Positions 46,543 through 58,596 of a stretch of 64,000 nucleotides of DNA are shown one piece after another; position 1 is the stretch's first letter; each line of letters opens with the position of its first letter. This stretch comes from Spiroplasma sp. (GTDB lineage Bacteria; Bacillota_I; Bacilli_A; Mycoplasmatales; VBWQ01): contig JAVHXO010000002.1 of the NCBI GenBank assembly GCA_031119525.1, forward strand, positions 120,407-184,406, read 5' to 3'. A program made the position numbers and the translations under genes. The notes under the pieces were generated by a model, which was given only the letters and a program-made list of their open reading frames with translations, had not been told where the DNA came from and did no database searches.

Positions 46543-47586
46543 TTAAAATATAAGTTCTGACTCTTTCAATTCTTGATTTTTAATGATTAGTTTTTCATTT
46601 TCTTGTGTTAATTCTTTTGTTTTTTTCATAATTTCTTCGTTTTCTTTTCTTAATATGTTATTTTCTTGTTGTAAATTTTTAGTTTCATTAGACAATATAT
46701 AACTATTTTGGACCATTGTTTCGTTTTCTTTTTGCAAATCTGCAAGTTCTCGACATAAATCATCAATATCTTTTTCTAATGCCTGATGTGTTGGTTCTAC
46801 TTGTTGGTATGCTTCAGTAACTCTATTTTTTTCTTCAATTATCAGGTGATGTTCTTGAGCTAAATTATTAAATTTTATTTGTAAATCTTGAATTTCTTTT
46901 TTTAATTCTTCATTTTCTGTTGCTAGAATTTGATTTTCTTGATTAAATCTACCAATTTCTTGGTTTAAAGGCAGTTTATCTTTTATTAACAATTTGTTTT
47001 CTTCTTTTAAGGATTTAGTTTTAATTTTTAAAAAATTATTTATCTTTAATAATGATGTACTTTCTACCTCTAAAACTTCAATCTCATTTTTTAGTTTTTC
47101 ATTTTCTACATCTAAAGCATCTTTATTTTTATTTAATTTTTCATTGTCTTTAACTAAAAAATCATTATTTGTTATTAAATATTCATTTTTTTGTTCTAGA
47201 GCATCATTTTTTAGTTCTAATAAATTAATTTTTTCATATGGATCTTTTTGATGAGTAAAACTACTGAATTTACTAATTAGTTGTTTTTCTTCCTCATTAT
47301 TTAATTTATATGTTTCTTTAGTTTCATAATTAATTCAACGTTCTTGTAAATTTTTAGTATTAACTTTATCAATACCAAATGAATAAAAATAAAATTTTTT
47401 ATTATTTAAATCTAAAATTAAAGGGTTTTCATTTTCTTCTGGGTGTTTTTTGTTTGTTCCCCATCAAATTAGTGATTCAAGATTTTTGTATTTTAATAAA
47501 ATTGCTGGTCTTTCTGTTTTATTATTTGCTTCATCAATCATCTTAAGATTATAGATTGACATATTTTTATAATTAAATTTTGGCAT
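46543..47586 (-). CDS. Coiled-coil protein with conserved N-terminal domain (paralogue 2)
   Basis: 347 aa. It starts MPKFNYKNMSIYNLK. The domain has TERPAILLKYKNLESLIWW and FYFYSFGIDKVNTKNLQERW, aligning with paralogue 1 (the same W-NYET follows). The rest is a heptad-rich coil, e.g. NEELKKEIQDLQIKFNNLAQ. GGAGGAAAAA precedes the ATG. A terminator (47662-47702) and promoter-like TTGAAA...TATATC lie upstream, so it may start its own transcript. Confidence 0.7.
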
Positions 47587-47629
47587 TTTTTCCTCCGATT
47601 TTTGGTTTTTTATTTATAAATTAATTTAA

Positions 47630-47659
47630 GATATATTTTTTTAATCCTCATTTTTTCAA
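47630..47659 (-). promoter_or_regulatory. Candidate internal promoter before paralogue 2
   Basis: On minus, TTGAAA (47659-47654), 18-bp spacer, TATATC (47635-47630), directly after the terminator hairpin and 44 bp before the ATG. Confidence 0.35.
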
Positions 47660-47661
47660 AC

Positions 47662-47702
47662 AAAAAATCATCATCAAATTAAGTTTCTCTTTGTGATGAT
47701 TT
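47662..47702 (-). terminator. Intrinsic terminator inside the secretion array
   Basis: On minus, AAATCATCACAAA pairs with TTTGATGATGATTT (one bulged base) followed by TTTTTTG. It lies between the coiled-coil genes at 47789-48496 and 46543-47586. Confidence 0.6.
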
Positions 47703-47788
47703 GGTTTCATAAAAAAGTCAATACAGTTTTCTTTTATTAATAATTTGGTTTTTATTGGTATATTTTTTAATATTTAAAATTGAATTTA

Positions 47789-48496
47789 CTATAATTCAAT
47801 TTCTTTTTTTAATTCTGGTTTTTCTTCAGTTAATTCTTGCTTCTTTTTTGATATTGTTGCAACTTTTTGTGTTAACAATTCGTTTACTTCACGTAATTTT
47901 TCTATTTCTTTTTTTGATTCATCTTGTTCTTTAGTCAAAGTTTTGATTTTTCATTTAAATATTTCATTTAAATCTTGTAAACCAGTAGATTTGTTATATA
48001 ATTTTTCATTTTGATTACGTAAAATATCGTTTGTATTTATTATTTTATTACTTGATTCAACCAAAAATTCGTTTTGTTTATCAACAAAGTTATTTTCTTG
48101 TTTTAAATTTTCGTTTTCTTTTTTTAATTCTTGATTTTCTTTAGTTAAATATTCATTTTTTAGTTCTAACAGGATAATTTTTTGTGCTAGATTTTTTTGG
48201 TTATTAAGCTTATCAAATGCTTGAATAAGATTTTTTTGTTGATTATCGTTTAATTGATATATATTTTCATTAATAATTCAGTCTTCGTTATTAATTTCTT
48301 TAATATTTTTAGAATAAAAGTAATTATTTTTATCGTCAAACTTTAAAATTAATGGTTCTTCATTAATATTTTGTTCTGTTTTAGTTGTTCCTTCTCAAAC
48401 TAATGCTTGATTTGGATTACATTTTAATAATATTGTTGATTTTTCATTATTATATATTTGATAAACACTGGCATTCGGATAATTAATTCTTGGCAT
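47789..48496 (-). CDS. Coiled-coil protein with conserved N-terminal domain (paralogue 3)
   Basis: 235 aa, the shortest of the set. MPRINYPNASVYQIYNN, then STILLKCNPNQALVWEGTTK and EPLILKFDDKNNYFYSKNI correspond to the shared domain; it lacks the RP pair. A coiled coil follows (ENQELKKENENLKQENN), ending KPELKKEIEL. GGGAGAAATG precedes. It sits 33 bp downstream of the glycosyltransferase-like gene. Confidence 0.68.
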
Positions 48497-48529
48497 AATA
48501 TCATTTCTCCCTTTAATTTGGTTAATTAT

Positions 48530-50116
48530 TTATTTTTCTTTTCTTATTTTGACAAATCAAAATGAATCATCATTTCAGAGTTTTTGATTTTCTTCAAAAA
48601 TTAAAGATTTAGCTTCTAACTCTTGTTTTATTTTAATAATTTCAGGACGTTGATTATAATTTGGGATCTTAAAATTTCTTGTATGATTTAAAAAAAGAAA
48701 TCTTATCTCTTCTTCATCTTGAAGTGCATCTTTTAATATATTTTTATTACGCCAATTACTATCAAAATTATCAACAGTAAACTCATTAATAAGTTTTGAA
48801 CAATTTTTATTACGCTGGTAAAAATAGTTTTCTTCATTTTCCATCATTGTATAATAAAAATTAGCTGCACCTGTGTGGTATAAAATCATCATATCTTTAT
48901 TAATTAATTTTTTATAAGTAGTCATATCTTTTGTTTTTTTATCGGTTATTTCAATTTTTTTCATAATTTCTTGTAACAGTTTAGAGTCTTTTTTACTGAT
49001 AATTAAAGCATTATTAAATGTTTGATTATTTTTTTCATAGCACATAGTTTGGAGAAAATTATCAATTGGAAATTTAGATAATGGAATAATAGGTTTTAAA
49101 TTTAAATTCATATTTTTAATTTTCTGAACCAATTCTTTCAAAATTTCAATATTTTTATCAAATTTAGTTTTAAAAATTTTTTCTCAATTTTTATTAAAAT
49201 TTGTTAAATTTGTATTTTCTAATTTATTAAGTTGATTAAAGTGAATTATTTGATTTAACACTATTTCTTTTTTTTCACTTAATTGATTAAACTGATTATC
49301 GTTTGGATCTCATTCAATTGAGTTAATTAACTTAGATATTATTTTATTATTTTTAATATTCTTTAAATTAAATTTCATCATTAGGTTGGTATCAAGATAT
49401 ACACCGCCAAGTTTATTTAAAATTGCATAACGTAAGCGATTTGATGCTCCAGCACATATATGTAGGTGTTCTAGGTTTTGTAAATAACCATGATAATATT
49501 TTTCATTAGGGAATATTGCATTTTTTTCTTGGTTAATATCATGCAAGATAACATCATTATTTGTATATTTTTTAATATCTGTTTGCTCTTGAAGAATTTT
49601 TGTTTTACCTTCATTAATTCAATTGGCAATATCGGTTATCGAAGCATATTTTTTAGTAAGTAAAAATTGTTTTGCGTTACTATCAAATGATTGGTTTTGG
49701 TTTTTTAGTTGATAATTATTGTAAAAATCATCTTTCAAATTAGCTTCTAATTGATAATCATGTTTTGTAATTCCATTTTTTGATATATTTGAATTTTCAA
49801 AAATAATTTGCCCTAATTTATGTGACAAAATATGGTTTGTATCAATTCAGATATGAATTTTATAATCTGGATTATATTTAGTTCATAATTTTAAGTTATC
49901 AAATTCGGTTTTAGGTGGAATTCCAATTCAAACCACATGAATATTTTTTTCGCTGTCATCTAATTTATTTAAAACTGCCATTTCATTTTGAATATTAATA
50001 ATTCTTTGGTTATAAATTCTTTTGATATTATTCGATATGCCTGTTTTAATTTCATAAATTAAACGCTCTTTTTCTGCTTGTAGTTTTTTTAGTTGTTCCT
50101 TTTTTTGGTTTGGCAT
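48530..50116 (-). CDS. TcdA/TcdB-like (or Gly_transf_sug) glycosyltransferase
   Basis: 528 aa. After a short coiled N-terminus comes IHVVWIGIPPKTEFDNLKLW and YNPDYKIHIWIDTNH, then the sugar-nucleotide segment GASNRLRYAILNKLGGVYLD with TNLM following. This pattern matches the catalytic domain of large clostridial glucosylating toxins and related DXD sugar transferases. Position 244 of the DXD (Asp242-Thr-Asn244) is Asn, and the Asp of the usual SD-R motif is also Asn. No signal peptide or membrane segment is seen. AGGAGG precedes the ATG. Six Trp are TGA. A secreted effector role is inferred from context. Confidence 0.72.
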
Positions 50117-50180
50117 AATTTAAACCTCCTTTATTTTTAGTAAAAAAATAATTATTAAAAAATTAAATTTATTAAATATC

Positions 50181-50966
50181 CTAAAGTTGAAATTCGTCTT
50201 CAAGATCTTGTGTTTCTTTTGTTTTTCTTGAAGTTTCTTTTTCTATTTTATTTTCTTTGTATAAATCTGCGCTTTCTTTGCGAAATTTTTTAACTTCTGT
50301 TTTTAATGTTTGATTTTCCTTTTCTAAGTTGAGATTTTCTTGCATTAAACGTTTTTCTTCGGTCACTAAAAAATCAATTTTGTCATATAAAAAAGTTTTA
50401 TTTTCCTTTAATAATGCTTCTGTTTTAGTTAAATTTTTATCTTCTTCTTTGAAATATTCGATTTGTTGTTGATAATTTGCTTTCATGGTTGTGTAGTATT
50501 TATTGCCTTGTTTTAATTGTTCAACTTTTTGTTTTAAAGCATCAGTTCTTTCATGGAGCGATACTTTTTCTGCAATTAAAGTTTGATTTTCTTGGGTTAA
50601 AACAGGCTTTTCTGTTGAATGTTCATTTTTTTCTTTTTTAAGATATTCAATTTTTTGTTGATAATCTTTTTTCATGGTTGTGTAGTATTTATTTTCTTGT
50701 TTTAATTGTTGATTTTTTTTGTTTAAATCTTTAATTTTAATTCTAAAAGATTCTTGTTCATGAATTAAATTCTGAATTTCTAGGTCTAATAATTGTTCAG
50801 GTTTTTTATATAATGATGCGCTTATTCGTCTTAAAGTTCCAACTTCTTTTTTTAAAATATTATTTTCTAGTTCTAAAGTTGTAATTTCTTTTTTTAAAGT
50901 TTCAAATCTGTTTGTTATTTTTTCAATATCTTGTTGTAATGTTTCATTAAAATTAAATTTTGGCAT
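50181..50966 (-). CDS. Coiled-coil protein with internal duplication
   Basis: 261 aa, coiled coil almost throughout; it starts MPKFNFNETLQQDIEK like the paralogues but lacks their N-terminal domain. It contains two copies of a segment: LKQENKYYTTMKKDYQQKIE and LKQGNKYYTTMKANYQQQIE, about 80 residues apart. GGAG precedes the ATG. It sits between virB4 and the glycosyltransferase-like gene. Function unknown. Confidence 0.68.
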   Translation of the reverse strand: MPKFNFNETLQQDIEKITNRFETLKKEITTLELENNILKKEVGTLRRISASLYKKPEQLLDLEIQNLIHEQESFRIKIKDLNKKNQQLKQENKYYTTMKKDYQQKIEYLKKEKNEHSTEKPVLTQENQTLIAEKVSLHERTDALKQKVEQLKQGNKYYTTMKANYQQQIEYFKEEDKNLTKTEALLKENKTFLYDKIDFLVTEEKRLMQENLNLEKENQTLKTEVKKFRKESADLYKENKIEKETSRKTKETQDLEDEFQL

Positions 50967-51083
50967 ATTTTTCTCCTAATTTATTTAAAATAATTAATCT
51001 AATGTTAAAATTTCTTTTAATTCATAATTTGTTATTTCAAGTTGAACAAATTACTGGTTGAGTTTTATCTTTTCTAAATAATT

Positions 51084-53771
51084 TTAAAAAACTGATTGTT
51101 CTAATTTATTAGATTCAATGTTGATACAATGGCGTTCATAACCCGAAACTACAAATAATGCTTGGCCCTTACTTGCTCGAGCAATATAATCTCTTTCTGT
51201 TGCAGTTAAACCACCATAACTGCGGTACAAAGTAGCTACATCTTCTAAATCTTGTGGTGCTAAGTTTAAAATTAAAGAATACTGCGTATTATTAATCATC
51301 GCTGTTGTTTTCTTTTTAATTTCAGAGGAACCAGTAAAATCATTTAAATTTTGGGTTGTAATAACAATAGCACCTTGATATTTACGAATTCTTTTAACCA
51401 TTTGGTACATAAAATTTAAAGCAACTGGGTTATCTTTATCAATTGCTAGATGGGCTTCATCAACAATAATAACAATTTCATTTTCACTTCTAAATCGATT
51501 ATGTTTCACTTCAGCTTTAACAACTGCTAATACTAAATGTAATTGGGCAGCTGTTACTTTACTTTCATCTTGCTCAAATAAAGTTAGAACATCATAGACA
51601 ACGAATTGATTGTTAAAATTTAATGTTGTATGGCCATTTCATAATTTTTCATATTTACCATCATTAAGAAAATCGGTGCCAATAATATCAATAAACTCTG
51701 CTAATAATGGGTGAGCATTAGTTTTGCTTTCTTTCATTAACAATTGATGAAAATCACTAATTATTGGAAATTCTCTACTGCTTAATTGATTAACATCAAT
51801 TTTATTAGTGATGTTTCATTGTTGATATAATTTCTTTAAATACTTGACTAATAAATTAAATTCTCGATCATTAAAATCAGGATATAAAGTTTTAAATCAT
51901 TGTGTTAATAATCGTAAATGATTAGATACTGGTGCAGCGTTTTGTTCGTCCATTGCTGCCTCAATTGCATCACCATCTTGGTTGTTAAATTCTGATGATT
52001 CTTTAAAGTTATTATCTAAAACTTGTAGAGGATTAATTTTTCCAGCCGAAGCATCGCCAGTATCAATTCATTGACCTTGATAATAATTTGCTAGATTTTT
52101 ATATTCTCGTTCTGGATCAATGACAATTACATTTCTGTTCATATTTAAATGGAAAGCAATCATTTTTTTAGTTGTAAAAGATTTACCACTGCCACTAGTA
52201 CCAATAATAATTTGATTATGATTTTTGCGTTTCTGATCTAATTTAAAAGGATCAAATAAAATTGTGTCAGCAATATTAGTTCGGCCAAGAAACATTCCTT
52301 TTTCATCATTCAAACCACCCGTCATAAACGGAAATGATGCTGCTAAAGTGGCACAAGGTATTTCTCGGCCAATCCGCATCATTAATGGATCATAATTTTT
52401 TGGTAAAAAAGCATTGAAAGATTCCAATTGCCGATAAGGTAATTGGTTAACTTTTATATCAAGTTCTAATAAAGATTTTTTTAATCTTGTTTGTGATTGT
52501 TTTAAGATTTTTAAACTTGTTCCATAATTTAAAAATAAGATGTTAACATTTTTAATGATTTCACTAGCACCATTAATGTCTTCTACTAATTGTTGATAAG
52601 CTTCAATTTCATAATTATTTTCACTGCGATTAATGTGTGATTTAGTCATAAATTGTTTAGTAAATGCGTTATTAATTGCTTTATTTAAAGAAATTTTCAT
52701 TTGTTGATGATCAAGCGGATTAATATTTCAAATTACTGTTTGTTCATTGCATGATAAAATTGCTCCCCATAAATCATTAACTAATAAGGGATAATCAAAA
52801 ATACCATTGATTGAATAATAGAGATTATTTCCGGTAAAATGTGTTCGCCGTAATTGAAAGTTTTCAAACGATAATAATTCACTAAGATTATTTTTATCTT
52901 TTTGAAATTGTTTGTTAGTGATTAATTTGTTATATGGATTTCAAATTAAATGTAAATTTTGGACTATTTCATAATTACTTAATCATTGACAAATAAAATT
53001 ACCATTAAGTAATTTATTTTCTAAAAGATTCATGTTTTCTAGGATTTCAGTTTCATTTTTACCGTAAACAAAAATATAAAAATATTTTTTTGTGTTAATA
53101 CCATCATCACTAACCATTAAATCCTTTTCTAAAGTTGTAATTAATGCCTCAATTTGTTCTTTTCGTGCTTGAAAAGCTGTTTTTGTTATCTTTTGTTTCT
53201 GGTAATTATCAGTAAGATTTGTTAGTTGACTTTGATAATATTTAATTGTTTCATTAAATTCTAATGGTTTTTCTAGTTTTAAAAATGTCATTGGAAAATT
53301 AGAAAATTTTAATGTATCTTGTAAATCTTTGATTCGTAATTCTTGTTCATCAGAATTTAGTAAAGTAATATCAAAACCTTTGACACTAATAGCACCAATT
53401 AAATTTTTTTTCCCATTAATTTTTTGTGTTTGAATAAAATACTCGCCAATTACTTTATCATAAGGTACTAATAAACTAGTATCATTACGAGTATTTTTTT
53501 GATATTTTTTTGTCATTGCTCAATGACGAAATAATAAAATTAGGGCATACCATCCTTTAATTCCTTGTTGCATTGGTAGTAGCAATGGCAGAGCAAAAAT
53601 CGTTAACAAAAAAACTGATAAAATTTTTTGTCAATTGCCAATTGGTAATCCAAAAATAAACATGCCACTTAAAGAAAATCAGCCAATAATAATTAAAATA
53701 TCAATTAAACTAATACTTCGCCAAATTGTTAATTTACTTTTGTTAATTGATTTGGGAATTAAATTTTTCAT
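51084..53771 (-). CDS. traE: Type IV secretion ATPase VirB4/TraE
   Basis: An 895-aa ATPase energising the secretion channel. Two N-terminal TM segments (about residues 25-65), a long VirB4 N-domain, Walker A QIIIGTSGSGKSFTTKKM (residues about 524-531 are the loop), VIDPEREYKNLA, and Walker B EIVIIVDEAHLAIDKDNPVA, then VITTQNLNDF. TGA Trp codons split it under the standard code. It resembles the conjugative ATPase of mycoplasma ICEs and of spiroplasma plasmids (TraE). A terminator ends about 20 nt before its ATG. Confidence 0.9.
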
Positions 53772-53792
53772 ACAATCTCCTATCTGCAAAAT

Positions 53793-53835
53793 AAAAAAAT
53801 TAAGTTATTTTTATTCAATAAAAATAACTTAATTT
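53793..53835 (-). terminator. Intrinsic terminator between the adhesin and virB4
   Basis: A 19-bp palindrome (53797-53815 and 53817-53835) with a T-rich tail on minus. It lies after the adhesin stop and 20 bp upstream of the virB4 start, with no space for a promoter in between. Confidence 0.8.
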
Positions 53836-53850
53836 GTTTTTTTGATTATT

Positions 53851-56676
53851 TTATCTTCTAAAACTTTTGTTTTTACTTTTTTTGCCACCAATTCCCTTTT
53901 TTAAGCGATATTTTAAAAATACAATTGTTGTAACACCACCAACTATTAATACAGCAACAACTGACATAATAATTAAATTTTCTTTTTTAGCAATTCAACT
54001 TTTTTCACCAGGACCAATTGGTTTTGGATCAATTGGATTAGTTGGATCGGTTGGGTCAGTTGGATCGGTTGGGTCTGGATCAGGGTCAGGGTCAGGTGGA
54101 TCTGGAGGAACAATTGGGGCATCTGGATCATTAATCAACTCTAAAGTTGTACTATTTTTTGTTTTAATTGATTCATCTTGTGAATAAATGGTAAATATTA
54201 AACTAACGCGTTTTTTATTTGTTAAAAATTCTTTTAAAATTGTTTCATCAAGTGGTTCAATGCCATAATCATCAGGATAATCTAAAGTAACTTTATAAGT
54301 TTCAAAAGTTTTATTAATATTTTTTAAAATTCATTCTTTTAATTCTTCAACTGTAAATTCACTAAAGTTGAATATTTGAGTTTTAAATTTAATATTTTTT
54401 AAATCAACAACTTTATCAGGATCATAATGAATATTATTCATAATTTTAATCTTATTAGCACCGATTACTAATGTTGAAGTATCTAAAGCGGTGATATTTA
54501 AAGTCATTGTTGCATTGCCTTTACTATCATAATCTAATAATTTTCTTAAACTATCATCATCAAAAGGTTTTAATTCATAGTCAACATCATAAATTAAATT
54601 GGTTCCAGCTAATTGTTCATTTACCTGTTTTTTGATTTCTGCTCGAATTTCAGTAACAGTTTTTTTGTTCATTTTAATTGTTTCAAATTTTCTATCTTGT
54701 AAATCAAGATTATCACCTGGATTAACATCTGGGGGAATATGTTGTGATTTAACATCTGAAACATATTCTTTTCAATAACTTGATACTCGTTCAAATGTTA
54801 GTTCTTGAATGTTTTTTGAATTTAATTGTTTATATTTTGCTAAATAATTTTTTAAATGAAAACCTTGGAGGGTACTTCAAAACGGTACTGCAACACTTGA
54901 ATCATTTAAAACGTCTAAGAATTTAGCATATTTTTCTTTTCATTGCTGATCACCAATCAGTGTAAATTTATTGGAAGTAAAATTTTTTTGGTCAGTAACA
55001 ATATAAAGATACATGCCCGATACTGATCAATAACTGCCGTCATTGTCAGATCTAATTGTTTCTTTTGGACCAATTGGTTTTAAAGTTTTAGGATCAACGT
55101 TAATTCTTTGCACTGACTTAATTCACGGATCATCAAATATTTGAGCAATTCCCATGCCGCTAACTGATCCCTCTGCTATAAATCCTTCAACATATTTATT
55201 ATCGGTAATTTTATCACCATGTTTATTTAATGGATCTAATGGAAATGGATTTTCTGCTTTATGTTTAACTCACATAATTTGAGTTTTGGTACCAGTTTTA
55301 ATATTTACTTCTTTATCATATTGAGGGTTAGGATCACCATTTGGAAAAGTTGGTTCAGTTAAGATTTTTTGTTCAGGATTTTTTTCTGGATCTCAAGCAT
55401 ATCATTTTAACAGTAAATCAGGTGCATCTTGTTTAATCATATATTTGACTGGGTATGAAGCAACAATTTTATTAAAATCATTTAAATCATGTTTTTCTAA
55501 TAAAATATCATATTCATTAATTGGTTTACCATCTTTATCTTTAGTTTGACCATCAGTCATTTTAAAAGTGAAGGTATTATCAATCACGTGAATTGGAACA
55601 CCATTTACTTTCATGGTTTCGCTACCATCAGCTGCACCTGCAAATCGAATGCTAGCAGTTGTACTATAAACTTCTTTATCTTGTCATTTTAAAGGTGTGT
55701 CATCAATCATTTCACCATTTGGATTTTTAGGATCAATAACTTTCCCTGGAATAATATCTAACCGTTTTGAGAATTCTTTATTTCAATAATCTTGTGATAA
55801 TTTAAACTTAATTGTTACTTTAAATTCTCAATGAACTGGTTGATTGGTATTTGGATCATTAAATTTAATTGTAATTGTTGCTTGATTAGATTGATCACTA
55901 TAAGCATAATCGGCAATATAGCGTTTTCATAAATCATAATCATCTTTTAACGCACCAGCAATTAATTGATCAAGAGCAATTTTTTCTTTTGGAATATTAC
56001 GATTATCCTGAAGACTAGTTGAATAATCGGATTCTAAATTTAAGGTTTTATTATTGACACTTTGATTTAATTTTGTATAAATCTTATTATAATCAGATTT
56101 TGTATTTGACGTAACTTGTTTGGCATTAATTGTATATTTATAACAATCCCAATCATTGCTAGCTCAAGTATGTAATTGGAAACGAAGGTAAACAAAATCG
56201 CCACTAACTCAAGCAGCATAGTGCAATTCACCGTGAGTTGCGTCTCAACGACTTGTCTGTTCAGTTATGTGATCACCTTGACCAAGCTTTGTTCAATTAC
56301 TATCTGATGTAATATCCTTTAATGCAATCGAAAAACCATTATTACTTCATACAGACGTATCTCAAAAATAAATTACCATATCAACTTTTAAATTTAAATT
56401 CTCATAATTAGTTTTAAATTCATCTCAAGTGTCGGCATAATCACTTCATTTAAAAATTGTACTGTTTTTTGTTGTTACTTTATTATTTACTCAAATCTCA
56501 AACTTTGAAAGATTACTTGCTGAATCATAAAATTCTTGGTTAACATTTTTATAAAATGGTCTTGATTGAGGATTTATTTTTTGTTCTAACTTAATAGTTT
56601 TAATAACTTCTCCCGTTGTAATACTTATACTTGATATTAGAATACTTGATAATAATAGTTGCCAAATTTTATTCAT
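53851..56676 (-). CDS. ScARP-like surface adhesin
   Basis: A 941-aa surface protein. Signal peptide MNKIWQLLLSSILISSI, a long extracellular part rich in Trp, Asp and Thr, then a Pro/Asp/Thr repeat region (PDPDPDPDPTDPTDPTDPT), one TM helix and a basic cytoplasmic end KYRLKKGIGGKKSKNKSFRR. This layout fits Spiroplasma citri adhesion-related proteins (ScARP/P89), which are also plasmid-borne there. A tract of PD/TDP units is conspicuous in the DNA (54048-54098). AGGAGGT precedes the ATG. It lies between two secretion-channel genes. Confidence 0.75.
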
Positions 56677-56711
56677 CCGTACCTCCTTTAATCATCTTTA
56701 ATTTTTTTTTA

Positions 56712-56924
56712 TTAAGAAAAAATTGAAAAAAATAATGATATTGCTAAAACAAAAAAACAACCACAAATGATAATGGCGTAAATTAAAACTTTACGCCATT
56801 TTTTATTTGCAATTGGTTCAACAAGATTAATTTTTTTAAGTTTGTTAATCTTTTTTAGTTTTATTAAAGAAAATAAAAATCCAGCTAATGACAGAATTGA
56901 TAAAACACTTAAAATTGCTAACAT
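56712..56924 (-). CDS. Small two-TM membrane protein
   Basis: 70 aa: TM helix 1 (residues 2-21), a basic loop (KLKKINKLKKINLVEPIANK) and TM helix 2 (48-69). AGGAG lies just before the ATG. It is placed between the VirB6-like and adhesin genes. Possibly a minor channel component, by context only. Confidence 0.65.
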   Translation of the reverse strand: MLAILSVLSILSLAGFLFSLIKLKKINKLKKINLVEPIANKKWRKVLIYAIIICGCFFVLAISLFFSIFS

Positions 56925-56964
56925 TGTTTTCTCCTATTTTCTTTTTAAATTTATTTATTTTTAA

Positions 56965-58575
56965 CTACCTAGTATTTTTTTTCGCTTTTTTATTTCATTT
57001 TTTTGCATTATTATTTTGGTGTCTAGCAATTTTTTTATTTAAATCACTTCGATATCTTTCTCTTGGTGAAGTAGGTTTGATTGGTTTTTGTTTGATGGGT
57101 CTAGTTAGTCGAGGATTATTATTTATTGGATTTTTATGATTATAAAATTTAGATTTGTTACTTTTGGTCATTGGATAAGTGCTGTTTTTATTACTTCTTA
57201 AATTTTTGATGCCGCTAGTACTTGGTGTAGTTGTGGCGTTAGTACTCATTTGAGTACGAGGATTAGTTGTTTTGTTGAAATTTCTCTTTGATTTTTTAGA
57301 AGGTTTATTTGTTTTTGGTGTTCCACTAGATGTTCTATTATTAAGTGAATCAGTGAATGCCGAACCTTTTAAACCATCAATTCCTGATCGTGTTGCCATA
57401 TTTTTTGCTGCATCACGGAAAGAATTGCCATTCAATCGGCCTTCATCATTGCTTTCGCCACCGCCACCGTCAGAATCATTATTTTGTTTATTAAACTTGG
57501 AGTGTTTGTTAACAAAATTGTCAAATTTTTTTGCCCCCCTTTTTACACTTCCTGCAACATTTTTACCAATGTTATATGGTGTTTTAATTCCTTTAATAAG
57601 ACCAAGGGCCATTAAACCACCTCTGAAAGTTGATTGAAGTGAGTTTCTTCCTTCACGAATTCCAACACCTTCACCAACAAAATTAGCTACTGTATCACAA
57701 AATGCGATTGTGGCTAAACCACCACCACAAAAGAATAAGATCAAGAACAATTGACGAGCAAATCTTTCAGCTTTCAAACCAACTAAATCAGATTGGATTA
57801 ATATTTGAATAACTGAAATAAAAATATAATAACTAATTAATGTTGCAGTTGATGCTAAAAATTTCGCAATAACCATATCTTTCCATGTAAATGCTGCTTT
57901 ACCATTATCAATTACCATAACGATCATAACAAGTGGACTAATAATAAATAAGAAAAATAATTCCACAATTTTTTGAATTAAAATTAATCCAATTAAACAC
58001 ATAGCAATTGCCATAAACCATGTTCCAAACAATTGAGCTATGATATTATAATCATTAATATTACTTGGTGGCCCATAGTCACTTGGCACACCATTTGCTG
58101 TGCCATCTCAATTTGGATCCCCCATATGTCATAAATATTTAGCAATATTACTATTACCATCACCAAAATTATTGATTACAGTATTTGCTAAACTTTGAAC
58201 GATAAAATTGGCCAAAAAAAAGAAAATCGGAATTAGAAACATAAAAGCAAAAGCTTTAATAGCATTTTGAATTGCTAAAACAAATTTTGTTTTTGTTTCA
58301 GATGCTTCTTGGAATAGGAGAATAATTATTTGAATAACAAATACTAAAGAAAAAATACAAATAGCAACAATAACAAACCATCAAAATTGTGCTGGAATTT
58401 TATTCCAATCAAATTCTTTTGATGAACCAAATAATAGATCATTAATAACTCCACCTGTTAAATATTCTAAAACTGTATTGAAAACAGCAATTAAATTTAA
58501 TGGTCCTTGAATTAAAATATGTCAAATTCCTTTTAAAATTACACCCCAAATTGCATTGCCAATTCATTCAAACAT
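56965..58575 (-). CDS. VirB6/TrbL-like polytopic membrane protein
   Basis: 536 aa. Seven or so TM helices fill the first 290 residues (for example FWWFVIVAICIFSLVFVIQI and PLVMIVMVIDNGKAAF), as in VirB6/TrbL channel proteins and the corresponding mycoplasma ICE membrane protein. The last 230 residues are a disordered basic tail rich in Asn, Ser, Thr and Lys, with a Gly/Ser acidic patch (DSDGGGGESNDEG). It lies 50 bp after the pilin-like gene behind an intrinsic terminator. Confidence 0.8.
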
Positions 58576-58596
58576 TGTTTTTTATCTTCTTTCTAT

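Noticed and set aside
46994..47251. Ser/Phe-rich plus-strand frame
   Set aside because: It is the antisense of a Lys/Glu-rich coiled-coil gene; such shadows are expected.
53867..54187. Gly/Ser-repeat plus-strand frame
   Set aside because: It is the antisense of the Pro/Asp/Thr repeats and tail of the adhesin gene.
56888..57637. Plus-strand hydrophobic frames opposite the VirB6-like gene
   Set aside because: They are the complement of the long minus frame, whose membrane helices and ribosome site are convincing.
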